Positions 1-6,131 of a stretch of DNA of 35,194 nucleotides are shown here, in pieces. Positions within the stretch are counted from its first letter, which is position 1; every line of letters begins with the position of its first letter. The stretch is from JASJHI01 sp965371355 (GTDB lineage: Bacteria > Actinomycetota > Acidimicrobiia > Acidimicrobiales > Ilumatobacteraceae). Where the stretch lies: positions 1 to 35,194 of the forward strand of contig CBDUYD010000007.1 in NCBI GenBank assembly GCA_965371355.1. The letters run 5' to 3'. Both the position numbers and the translations under genes were made by a program. The notes under the pieces were generated by a model. It saw nothing but the letters and a program-made list of their open reading frames with translations. It was not told the DNA's origin and did no database searches.

Positions 1-759
1 GGACCGGTCGTGCTCGTCGAGCGCGCGGACCTCGTCGGCCCAGACGCCGGTGGCGTTGACGATCACCCGTGCAGCGACATCGAAGCGCTCGCCGTCGGCC
101 TCGAGCCGGACACCGCTCGCGCGGCCCTCGGCGTCGTGCTCGATACCGGTGACCGCACACCGGTTGACGACCACGGCGCCGTGCTCGGCGGCCGTACGGG
201 CGATCGTGAGCGTCAATCGGGCATCGTCGGCCGCCGCGTCGAAGTAGAGGTAGCCGGCACTCAGCCGCTCGGGGTCGGTGGTGGGGAAGTACTCGGCGGC
301 CCGCTCGCCCGACACGCGCTTGTGCAGCCTGCCGATCCTCCAGCCGCCGGTGACGTCGTACATCCACATCGCCGACCCCAGTGCGCGGGAGACCTTTCTC
401 GACACGACGCCGTCGCGGGTCAGGATCGGGATGAGGAACGGGAGGACCCCGACGAGGTGGGGCGCGTTGCGCATCAGACGGCGCCGCTCGCGCAGCGCCT
501 CGTAGACGAGGCGGATGTCGCCGTTCTGGAGATACCGCAGGCCGCCGTGGACCATCTTGGAACTCTTCGACGACGTACCGCTCGCAAAGTCGTCGCGCTC
601 GACGAGAAGTGTGCTCAGCCCTCTGCTCGCCGCGTCGAGGGCGACACCGGCGCCGGTGATTCCACCGCCGATGACGACGACGTCGAACGGTTCGCCGTCG
701 AGGGAGGCGGTGCGCAGGGCCTCGATCATCGTCGACCGGGTGAATGGCATCGGCGTCAT
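1..759 (-). CDS. glpD: Aerobic glycerol-3-phosphate dehydrogenase, N-terminal part (runs off left edge)
   Basis: The reverse strand is open from the window edge to base 759 and encodes about 253 residues of an FAD-dependent glycerol-3-phosphate dehydrogenase, which oxidises glycerol-3-phosphate to dihydroxyacetone phosphate at the membrane. Near the N-terminus is the FAD-binding Rossmann motif VVVIGGGITGAGVALDAASRG. It is followed by the family signatures SSKMVHGGLRYL and, close to the edge, NATGVWADEVR. Family members usually have 500-580 residues, so roughly half is outside the window. I chose the ATG at 757-759 because a TATCAT hexamer lies 8 nt upstream, as in a leaderless transcript; an in-frame ATG at 748-750 is the alternative. 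The glycerol kinase gene is about 15 kb away, so the two glycerol genes do not form one operon. Confidence 0.93.
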   Translation of the reverse strand, partial: MTPMPFTRSTMIEALRTASLDGEPFDVVVIGGGITGAGVALDAASRGLSTLLVERDDFASGTSSKSSKMVHGGLRYLQNGDIRLVYEALRERRRLMRNAPHLVGVLPFLIPILTRDGVVSRKVSRALGSAMWMYDVTGGWRIGRLHKRVSGERAAEYFPTTDPERLSAGYLYFDAAADDARLTLTIARTAAEHGAVVVNRCAVTGIEHDAEGRASGVRLEADGERFDVAARVIVNATGVWADEVRALDEHDRS

Positions 760-767
760 CTCGCCAG

Positions 768-796
768 ATGATACGACGCGGCACCGCCGGTGTCCC
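768..796 (-). promoter_or_regulatory. glpD promoter (-35 GGGACA, -10 TATCAT)
   Basis: Read on the minus strand, GGGACA (796-791) and TATCAT (773-768) are separated by 17 nt. TATCAT ends 8 nt before the ATG at 759, so transcription probably starts at or very near the start codon. Confidence 0.5.
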
Positions 797-811
797 GCTC
801 AGGACCCGGCC

Positions 812-832
812 AATCTGCACGATCTGCAGATT
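812..832. promoter_or_regulatory. Perfect palindrome between glpD and the Fur-family gene; probable operator
   Basis: Half-sites AATCTGCA and TGCAGATT are exact reverse complements around a 5-nt centre (CGATC). The site lies in the divergent glpD/Fur intergenic region and overlaps the expected -35 area of the Fur-family gene, whose -10 is at 848-853. Size, symmetry and position suit autoregulation by a Fur/PerR dimer. The sequence is not the classical AT-rich Fur or Per box, so the assignment to this regulator is inference. Confidence 0.55.
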
Positions 833-847
833 GACATCGGATGCGGG

Positions 848-853
848 TAGGCT
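848..853 (+). promoter_or_regulatory. -10 hexamer TAGGCT, leaderless Fur-family gene
   Basis: TAGGCT is 7 nt before the GTG start at 861, which fits a leaderless mRNA. The palindrome at 812-832 sits just upstream, over the -35 position. Confidence 0.5.
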
Positions 854-860
854 GGGCGAC

Positions 861-1277
861 GTGAGGACACCGACCGAGCTCGCAGTGCGTTTCCGCGCCG
901 ATGGCCTCAAGGTCACCCCCCAGCGCCAACTGCTGTTCCGACTGCTCGACGACGAGGCACAACACCCCACGGCCGAGTCGTTGTACGAACGGGCGACGGC
1001 CGAGATGCCCGGCATCTCGCTGCGCACCGTCTACACCACCCTGACCGACCTCGCCGAGATGGGCGAACTCTGCACCATCTCGCTCGGAAACGGGGCGATG
1101 CGATTCGATCCCAACACCGCGCACCATCACCATCTCGTCTGCGATCGCTGCGGGTCGGTGCGCGACGTGTACGTCGACGGTGTCGACAAGCTCGAGGTCG
1201 AGCCGCTCGACGGGTTCGAGATGACCGACGCGGCGATCGTGTTCCGCGGACGCTGCATCGACTGCTCCGACCCCTGA
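861..1277 (+). CDS. Fur-family metalloregulator, PerR-like
   Basis: A 138-residue DNA-binding repressor of the Fur superfamily. The N-terminal winged helix has the recognition helix SLRTVYTTLTDLAEMG (about residues 53-68). The C-terminal dimerisation domain carries a His cluster HHHH (88-91), CDRC (C94, C97) and CIDC (C132, C135); the two Cys pairs should hold structural zinc. The metal-sensing site has H35 in QHPTAE and D83 in RFDPN. In PerR proteins this position is Asp and oxidation follows, whereas Fur usually has Glu, so peroxide sensing is the better guess. The GTG at 861 removes an unlikely upstream extension and places the start 7 nt after TAGGCT. A rubrerythrin gene follows after 49 nt, which supports an oxidative-stress role. 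Confidence 0.88.
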   Translation: MRTPTELAVRFRADGLKVTPQRQLLFRLLDDEAQHPTAESLYERATAEMPGISLRTVYTTLTDLAEMGELCTISLGNGAMRFDPNTAHHHHLVCDRCGSVRDVYVDGVDKLEVEPLDGFEMTDAAIVFRGRCIDCSDP

Positions 1278-1326
1278 ACCACCACAGATCATCAATCCAC
1301 CAACACCACCAAACAGGAGAACCGAA

Positions 1327-1746
1327 ATGCCAGCACTGCCAGGTACGAAGACCCACGAGAACCTCTCAGAGGCGTTCGCCGGCGAGAGCCAGGCCAACCG
1401 CCGCTACCTGTGGTTCGCGCAGAAGGCCGACGTCGAGGGATACCCCGACACCGCCATGCTGTTCCGTTCGGTGGCCGAGGGTGAGACCGGCCACGCGCAC
1501 GGCCACCTCGAGTACCTCGCCGAGGTCGGCGACCCCGCGACGGGCCTGCCGATCGGCGACACCGACGACAACCTGGCGGCGGCGGTCGCCGGCGAGACGT
1601 ACGAGTACACCCAGATGTACCCGGGCTTCTCCAAGACCGCCCGCGACGAGGGCTTCGACGAGATCGCCGACTGGTTCGAGACCCTGGCGCGTGCCGAGAA
1701 GAGCCACGCCGGTCGCTTCGCGTCCGGCCTCGAGAACGTCAGCTGA
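1327..1746 (+). CDS. Short rubrerythrin (ferritin-like di-iron protein without rubredoxin domain)
   Basis: A 139-residue four-helix di-iron protein. The metal-ligand helices are visible as AGES, EGETGHAHGH, AGETYEYTQMYPGF and ARAEKSHAGRF. The C-terminal rubredoxin domain of classical rubrerythrins is absent: there is no CxxC and in fact no Cys at all. Electrons for peroxide reduction would therefore have to come from another protein. Start choice is secure: AGGAGA at 1315-1320 lies 6 nt before the ATG. The gene sits between the PerR-like regulator and a GlpC-like Fe-S protein. The 49-nt gap from the regulator is rich in A and C and shows no clear promoter, so the two are probably cotranscribed. 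A strong hairpin follows the stop. Confidence 0.9.
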   Translation: MPALPGTKTHENLSEAFAGESQANRRYLWFAQKADVEGYPDTAMLFRSVAEGETGHAHGHLEYLAEVGDPATGLPIGDTDDNLAAAVAGETYEYTQMYPGFSKTARDEGFDEIADWFETLARAEKSHAGRFASGLENVS

Positions 1747-1767
1747 CGTCATCTTGAACATCGGGCC

Positions 1768-1805
1768 ACGCCTCGGGCCGCCGCGATCGCAGCTGCCCGA
1801 GGCGT
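1768..1805 (+). terminator. 11-bp perfect stem-loop after the rubrerythrin gene
   Basis: ACGCCTCGGGC (1768-1778) and GCCCGAGGCGT (1795-1805) are exact reverse complements around a 16-nt loop. There is no T-run after the stem (it continues GTTGCCCC), so this may be a partial terminator or an mRNA 3'-end stabiliser. Either would let rubrerythrin be made in excess over the Fe-S protein that starts at 1837. Confidence 0.55.
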
Positions 1806-1836
1806 GTTGCCCCACGCCCTGATCGGAGCCCACTCG

Positions 1837-3138
1837 ATGACCACGACGTACGACCCGAAAGACCCGAAGTACCTCGACGAAGCCGACGTCCGTGACGAAC
1901 TGACGCGGGTTTACGACCTCTGCCACGGGTGTCGGCTGTGCTTCAGGTTCTGCACGTCGTTCCCGACGCTCTTCGAGATGATCGACCGCCACGACGATCA
2001 GGACGCGGGTCGACTCACGCCCGCCGAGCAGGACCAGGTGGTCGACGAGTGCTTCCAGTGCAAGCTCTGCTACGTCAACTGTCCGTACATCCCAGAACTC
2101 CACGAGTGGGACATCGACTTCCCGCGGCTGATGTTGCGCGCCGATGCGATGCAGTACGCCACCAACATCACCTCCGCCCGCTCCAAGGCGACGACGCAAC
2201 TCCTCGCGCGGACCGACCTGCTCGGTCACGTCGGTACCGCCACTGCGCCGATCGCCAACAAGTCGATCGAGAAGCCCGGCTCGGTCGTCCGCAAGCTGAT
2301 GGCGAAGACGGCGGGGATCTCCGCGGTCCGCCTGCTCCCTCCTTATGCGAAGCAGCGCTTCTCGACCTGGTTCAAGAACCGTCAGCGCGTGACCGCGGGC
2401 GAGCGCCAGGGCGTCGTCACGGTGTTCCCGACCTGTCTCGTCGAGTACCAGGCACCCGACATCGGCAAGGATCTGGTCAAGGTGTACGAGCGCAACGGTA
2501 TCGAGTGCGACATCAGCGGGGCGGGGTGCTGCGGTGCGCCGTGGCTGCACGCCGGCGATATCGAGAAGTTCACGAAGGTCGCGGAGAAGAACGTCGCGAT
2601 CCTCGCCGACGAGGTGCGCAAGGGCACCGAGATCGTCGTCCCTCAACCCACCTGTAGCTACGTATTGAAGAAGGACTACATCGACTACGTGGGGGGCGAC
2701 GACGCGGAACTCGTCGCCGAGCACACGTTCGACGTGTCCGAATACCTGATCGACATCCACCGAGGTGACGACACGGCGCTCGACACCGAGTTCCACGGAG
2801 AGACCGTCGAGCAGGTCACCTACCACACACCGTGCCACCTGCGGGCACAGAACATCGGCTTCAAGAGCCGTGACCTGATGAAGCTCACCGGGGCGAAGGT
2901 GAAGCTCGTCCAGCAGTGCTCGGGCATCGACGGGATGTGGGGGCTGCGCGCCGAGAACGAGTACATCGCGATCCCGATCGCCGAGAAGCTAGGTGAGCAG
3001 ATCGAACGCGCCGGAGGCGACACCGTCGCGGGCGACTGCCACCTCGCCAACACGGCGATCCTCGAACAGACCGGTCGCGACCCCCAGCATCCGATCCAGG
3101 TGATCGCACGGGCCTACGGAATCCCGGTCGAGGAATGA
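1837..3138 (+). CDS. GlpC/HdrD-like Fe-S oxidoreductase (two 4Fe-4S clusters plus CCG domains)
   Basis: A 433-residue cytosolic electron-transfer protein. The N-terminus has two ferredoxin-like motifs, C29-x2-C32-x2-C35-x3-C39 (CHGCRLCFRFC) and C72-x2-C75-x2-C78-x3-C82 (CFQCKLCYVNC). Two cysteine-rich CCG-type domains follow. The first is FPTCLVEYQ...GAGCCGAPW; the second is TPCHLRAQN...QQCSGIDGMWGL, where the usual CCG is CSG, as I recall for this subfamily. It resembles anaerobic GlpC, but no glpA or glpB is nearby and the partners are rubrerythrin and DUF3501. An electron donor to rubrerythrin is a reasonable inference. The ATG at 1837 has GGAG 8 nt upstream. The downstream DUF3501 gene starts 7 nt after the stop. 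Confidence 0.85.
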   Translation: MTTTYDPKDPKYLDEADVRDELTRVYDLCHGCRLCFRFCTSFPTLFEMIDRHDDQDAGRLTPAEQDQVVDECFQCKLCYVNCPYIPELHEWDIDFPRLMLRADAMQYATNITSARSKATTQLLARTDLLGHVGTATAPIANKSIEKPGSVVRKLMAKTAGISAVRLLPPYAKQRFSTWFKNRQRVTAGERQGVVTVFPTCLVEYQAPDIGKDLVKVYERNGIECDISGAGCCGAPWLHAGDIEKFTKVAEKNVAILADEVRKGTEIVVPQPTCSYVLKKDYIDYVGGDDAELVAEHTFDVSEYLIDIHRGDDTALDTEFHGETVEQVTYHTPCHLRAQNIGFKSRDLMKLTGAKVKLVQQCSGIDGMWGLRAENEYIAIPIAEKLGEQIERAGGDTVAGDCHLANTAILEQTGRDPQHPIQVIARAYGIPVEE

Positions 3139-3145
3139 GGGCCCG

Positions 3146-3736
3146 ATGACATCGAGGAAACTCACGCTCTCCGATATCGCCGACGTGCGTGCCTACGAAC
3201 GCGAACGTGCCGAGTTCCGGGCAGAGGTGATGGAGATCAAGCGGCGGCGCAGGATCTCATTCGGCACGATCCTCACCCTGATGTTCGAGTCGCGCGAGAC
3301 GATGCGGCTGCAGATCCAGGAGATGGCCAGGGTCGAGAAGCTGGCGACCGACGAAGAGATACAGATCGAGCTCGACACCTACAATCCGATGATCCCCGAT
3401 CCGGGTCAACTCTGTGCGACGTTGTTCCTCGAGTTGACCAGCGACGAGCAGCTGCGCGAATGGTTGCCCAAGCTCGTCGACATCGAGCGCTCGGTCGTGA
3501 TCGTGCTGCCCGACGGCAGCCGGATCCGGTCGATAACCGAGGAGCAACACGCCAGCCAACTGACCCGCGACTACACCACGGCCGCGGTGCACTACATCTG
3601 GTTCCGGTTCAGCACTTCTGAGGTCGCGGCATTTGCCGCTGGACCCGTGACGATCGAGATCGACCATCCCGACTATCTCGAGGCGGTCGAGTTGACCGAC
3701 GAGATGAGGACCGAACTGTTGCGCGACCTGCGCTGA
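3146..3736 (+). CDS. DUF3501 family protein
   Basis: A 196-residue soluble protein with no Cys, no membrane segment and no signal peptide. The N-terminal part is helical and highly charged (YERERAEFRAEVMEIKRRRR). It includes FGTILTLMFESRETMRLQIQEMARVEKL and YNPMIPDPGQLCATLFLEL, the pattern I associate with DUF3501. I cannot assign an activity. From family knowledge, DUF3501 genes recur beside rubrerythrin and the GlpC-like Fe-S protein, as here, so it probably belongs to the same peroxide or iron response. GAGG lies about 7 nt before the ATG, and only 7 nt separate it from the upstream stop, so translation is likely coupled. Confidence 0.78.
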   Translation: MTSRKLTLSDIADVRAYERERAEFRAEVMEIKRRRRISFGTILTLMFESRETMRLQIQEMARVEKLATDEEIQIELDTYNPMIPDPGQLCATLFLELTSDEQLREWLPKLVDIERSVVIVLPDGSRIRSITEEQHASQLTRDYTTAAVHYIWFRFSTSEVAAFAAGPVTIEIDHPDYLEAVELTDEMRTELLRDLR

Positions 3737-3837
3737 CCGGTTCGGCCGTCGCCTTCATCGAATGATGTGTCGGTGAGATGACAGAATTCCTTCTTTCCGC
3801 TGGCGTTCGGCGGCCGACGGATCTAGATTCGATCTCT

Positions 3838-3862
3838 GCGGCGAACGGCATCCGTTCGCCGC
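3838..3862. promoter_or_regulatory. Perfect 11-bp inverted repeat with 3-nt loop in the whiB leader
   Basis: GCGGCGAACGG (3838-3848) and CCGTTCGCCGC (3852-3862) are exact reverse complements separated by CAT. The element begins 9 nt after a TAGATT hexamer (3824-3829) and ends 36 nt before the whiB start. It would form a very stable hairpin at the mRNA 5' end, or a 25-bp operator in DNA. The rest of the 3737-3898 gap shows nothing else clear. Confidence 0.6.
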
Positions 3863-3898
3863 TTGGGGGAACCGACGACTTTTGGGGGTCGAAGCGCA

Positions 3899-4138
3899 GT
3901 GTCAGTACAAGAGTTGAAGTGGTGGGATCTCGGGGCCTGTCGCGGGCTCGACGCGATGATCTTCTACCCCGACGACGACGATGATGCGGTCGCCGCCAAG
4001 GCCGTCTGCGCCGAGTGCAGCGTCTGTTCGTCGTGTCTCGAACACGCCCTGTCGATCCGCGAGAAGGCCGGCGTCTGGGGTGGCGCAACCGAGCGCGATC
4101 GGCGGCGGATCATCCGTCAACGCCGCCGAACCGCCTGA
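3899..4138 (+). CDS. WhiB-family Fe-S transcription factor
   Basis: A 79-residue WhiB-like protein. The four cluster-binding cysteines are C14 (GACRG), C37, C40 and C46 (CAECSVCSSC); C43 is an extra Cys. The turn motif GVWGG (58-62) and a basic tail ERDRRRIIRQRRR follow. WhiB proteins bind a 4Fe-4S cluster, contact the principal sigma factor and respond to redox or NO, and occur only in Actinobacteria and their phages. The acidic run YPDDDDD (23-29) between the first and second Cys is typical. The GTG at 3899 gives the standard N-terminus; the shadow extension to a TTG at 3863 begins next to the hairpin and is less likely. I cannot say which Wbl class it belongs to. Confidence 0.9.
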   Translation: MSVQELKWWDLGACRGLDAMIFYPDDDDDAVAAKAVCAECSVCSSCLEHALSIREKAGVWGGATERDRRRIIRQRRRTA

Positions 4139-4194
4139 CCGGCGGGCGGGTGCGGCGTCTGTATTCGTCTCGCCGTCCGGGCACCGCTGCGACG

Positions 4195-4200
4195 TACCAT
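4195..4200 (+). promoter_or_regulatory. -10 hexamer TACCAT, leaderless trpD
   Basis: TACCAT ends 7 nt before the trpD ATG at 4208. No convincing -35 is visible. There is no room for an attenuator or leader peptide, so classical trp attenuation is unlikely here. Confidence 0.5.
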
Positions 4201-4207
4201 CTGCACG

Positions 4208-5260
4208 ATGTCGAAACTCGCTGAACACGGCGGTTGGCCCGCGCTCCTGAGCACACTCCTCGCGGGCCGCGATCTGCCGGATCCCGCGGCGCGGGCCGCG
4301 GTGTCGGCGATCCTCGCCGACGAGGCCTCACCGGCGCAGATCGCCGGCTTCCTCGTGGCGCTGCGGGCGAAGGGGGAGACCGCCGACGAACTGGCGGCCA
4401 TGCTCGACGTCGTACTCGACGCCGCATCGACCGTTCCGCTCTCGGAGGCCGAGCGCTCGGCGGCGGTCGACATCGTCGGCACAGGCGGCGACGGCTCACA
4501 CTCGATCAACGTCTCCACGATGGCAGCTCTGGTGACCGCCGGAGCCGGTGTGCCGGTGTGCAAGCACGGCAACCGGTCGGCATCGTCGAAATGCGGCGCC
4601 GCCGACGTGCTCGAACTGCTCGGCGTGACCATCGAGCAGACGCCCGACGAGGTCGCGACATCGATCAGGGAGATCGGGATGGGGTTCTGCTTCGCACCGA
4701 CGTTCCACCCCGCCTTCCGCTTCGCCGGCCCGCCACGACGTGAACTCGGCGTCCCGACGGCGTTCAACCTTCTCGGGCCGATGGCCAATCCGGGACGGAT
4801 CGAACGGCAGTTGATCGGCGTCGCCGACCCGCGCTACGCGGATGCGATGATCGGAGCGCTCCGCCGGCAGGGCCGGACCACGGCATGGGTCGTCCACGGC
4901 GACGGCTTCGATGAGATCACGACGACCGGCCCGACCCGGGTGCTGGCGCTGGCCGACGGTGAGATCGACGAGTTCCGGATCGATCCGGCTTCGTTCGGGC
5001 TCGCTCCGGCAACGGCTTCGGATCTCGCGGGCGGCGAGCCTGCCGACAACGCCGACTCTGTCCGCCGCGTACTCGCCGGTGAGACCGGCCCTCATCGCGA
5101 CATCGTCGTGCTCAACGCGGCGGCCGCGCTCGTGATCGCCGGTCGCGCGACCGACATCGCCGGCGGACTCGACCTGGCGGCCCGTGCGATCGACGACCAA
5201 TCGGCCGCCGGCGTGCTCGACGGGCTCGTCGCGGTCTCCGGTCGGGGCGCTCGCTCCTGA
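4208..5260 (+). CDS. trpD: Anthranilate phosphoribosyltransferase
   Basis: A 350-residue enzyme that transfers the phosphoribosyl group of PRPP to anthranilate, the second committed step of tryptophan synthesis. Signatures are the PRPP-binding DIVGTGGDGSHSINVSTM near residue 88, then CKHGNRSASSKCGAADVLE and FNLLGPMANP. Length and motif order match the family, which is a dimeric nucleoside-phosphorylase-II-type fold. The gene stands apart from other trp genes, a situation also seen in mycobacteria, where trpD lies next to the Rv2191-pimB region as it does here. It has its own leaderless-type promoter. The GHMP kinase gene begins 4 nt after its stop, suggesting one transcript. Confidence 0.95.
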   Translation: MSKLAEHGGWPALLSTLLAGRDLPDPAARAAVSAILADEASPAQIAGFLVALRAKGETADELAAMLDVVLDAASTVPLSEAERSAAVDIVGTGGDGSHSINVSTMAALVTAGAGVPVCKHGNRSASSKCGAADVLELLGVTIEQTPDEVATSIREIGMGFCFAPTFHPAFRFAGPPRRELGVPTAFNLLGPMANPGRIERQLIGVADPRYADAMIGALRRQGRTTAWVVHGDGFDEITTTGPTRVLALADGEIDEFRIDPASFGLAPATASDLAGGEPADNADSVRRVLAGETGPHRDIVVLNAAAALVIAGRATDIAGGLDLAARAIDDQSAAGVLDGLVAVSGRGARS

Positions 5261-5264
5261 ACCG

Positions 5265-6131
5265 ATGTCTTTTCGAGGCTCCGGTCGGGCACTCGTGGTG
5301 CGAACACCCGCGTCATCGGCGAATGTCGGAGCGGGCTTCGATGTGCTGGGCCTGGCGCTCGACCTCTACGCCGACATCGGGCTCGGTGCGGCGCCCACCG
5401 GAGCGACGGCGCTAGATGACCACCATCCCGCCTCGATCGCGTTCACGGAACTCGGCGGATCGGGCTCGATCTGGATGCGGTGCAGTATCCCGATGGCCCG
5501 TGGTCTGGGCTTCAGTGGGGCGGTGCGCGTCGGCGGGGCCGCGCTCGCCGCTACGCAGCATTCGACCGAGCCGGAGACGGCGATCGACGATGCTGCCGAC
5601 GAGATCCTCACGGTGGCCGCCCACCTCGAGGGCCACGGGGACAACGTCGCAGCCGCGCTGCTCGGTGGGGCCGTCGCCTACGTCGACGAGCGCGCACTGA
5701 CGATGCGGATCGGACCCGTCCTGGCGGCGGCCACGGTGGTTGCCTGGATCCCCGATACCACCACGCCCACCGACCGATCGCGGCGTTCACTCCCGTCGAT
5801 GGTCGAGCGTCGAGCCGCGGTCCACAACATCGGACGCGCGATCCAGTTCGCCCTGGCGGTCGAGCACGACGATCCGGGCCTGCTGGCGGGTGCCACCTCC
5901 GATCGGATGCATCAGTCGGAACGCATCTCACAGGTGGTCGACGCCGAAGCGGCGCTCCGTGACGGCGTCGGGGCCGGGGCGTGGTGTGGCTGGCTCTCGG
6001 GGAGCGGCCCGACCGTCGCGTTGATGTGCGCCGCGGAAAGAGCGAGCGAGGTGATCGCCGCACTGCCGTCAGGCGGTCACAGCAAGATCCTGGGGATCGA
6101 TCGGATCGGCGCGCGGCTCGTCGAGTCGTGA
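5265..6131 (+). CDS. thrB: GHMP kinase, probable homoserine kinase
   Basis: A 288-residue GHMP-superfamily kinase. The N-terminal VVRTPASSANVGAGFDVLGLALDLY is the typical homoserine kinase substrate/ATP region. The phosphate-binding motif is PMARGLGFSGA (near residue 76) where most members have PxxxGLGSSAA, so one of the usual serines is Phe. GHGDNVAAALLGG and WLSGSGPTVAL complete the fold. The expected reaction is ATP-dependent phosphorylation of homoserine in threonine synthesis. No hom or thrC gene is nearby to confirm it. The ATG at 5265 is 4 nt after the trpD stop; an upstream in-frame extension overlaps trpD and looks like a shadow. Its 3' end overlaps the opposite-strand nuclease gene by 63 bp. 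Confidence 0.78.
   Translation: MSFRGSGRALVVRTPASSANVGAGFDVLGLALDLYADIGLGAAPTGATALDDHHPASIAFTELGGSGSIWMRCSIPMARGLGFSGAVRVGGAALAATQHSTEPETAIDDAADEILTVAAHLEGHGDNVAAALLGGAVAYVDERALTMRIGPVLAAATVVAWIPDTTTPTDRSRRSLPSMVERRAAVHNIGRAIQFALAVEHDDPGLLAGATSDRMHQSERISQVVDAEAALRDGVGAGAWCGWLSGSGPTVALMCAAERASEVIAALPSGGHSKILGIDRIGARLVES

Noticed and set aside
1366..2838. 490-codon minus-strand open frame opposite rubrerythrin and the Fe-S gene
   Set aside because: Composition is typical of an antisense shadow, and two plus-strand genes with clear motifs occupy the region.
1837..3138. Assignment as GlpC of anaerobic glycerol-3-phosphate dehydrogenase, tempting because glpD and glpK are in the window
   Set aside because: No glpA or glpB is adjacent, the direct neighbours are rubrerythrin and DUF3501, and the second CCG motif is CSG. 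Kept only as GlpC-like.
4198..4211. CATCTGCACGAT before trpD, similar to half of the 812-832 palindrome
   Set aside because: Only one arm matches and there is no dyad; the overlap with the start codon makes chance more likely than a regulator site.
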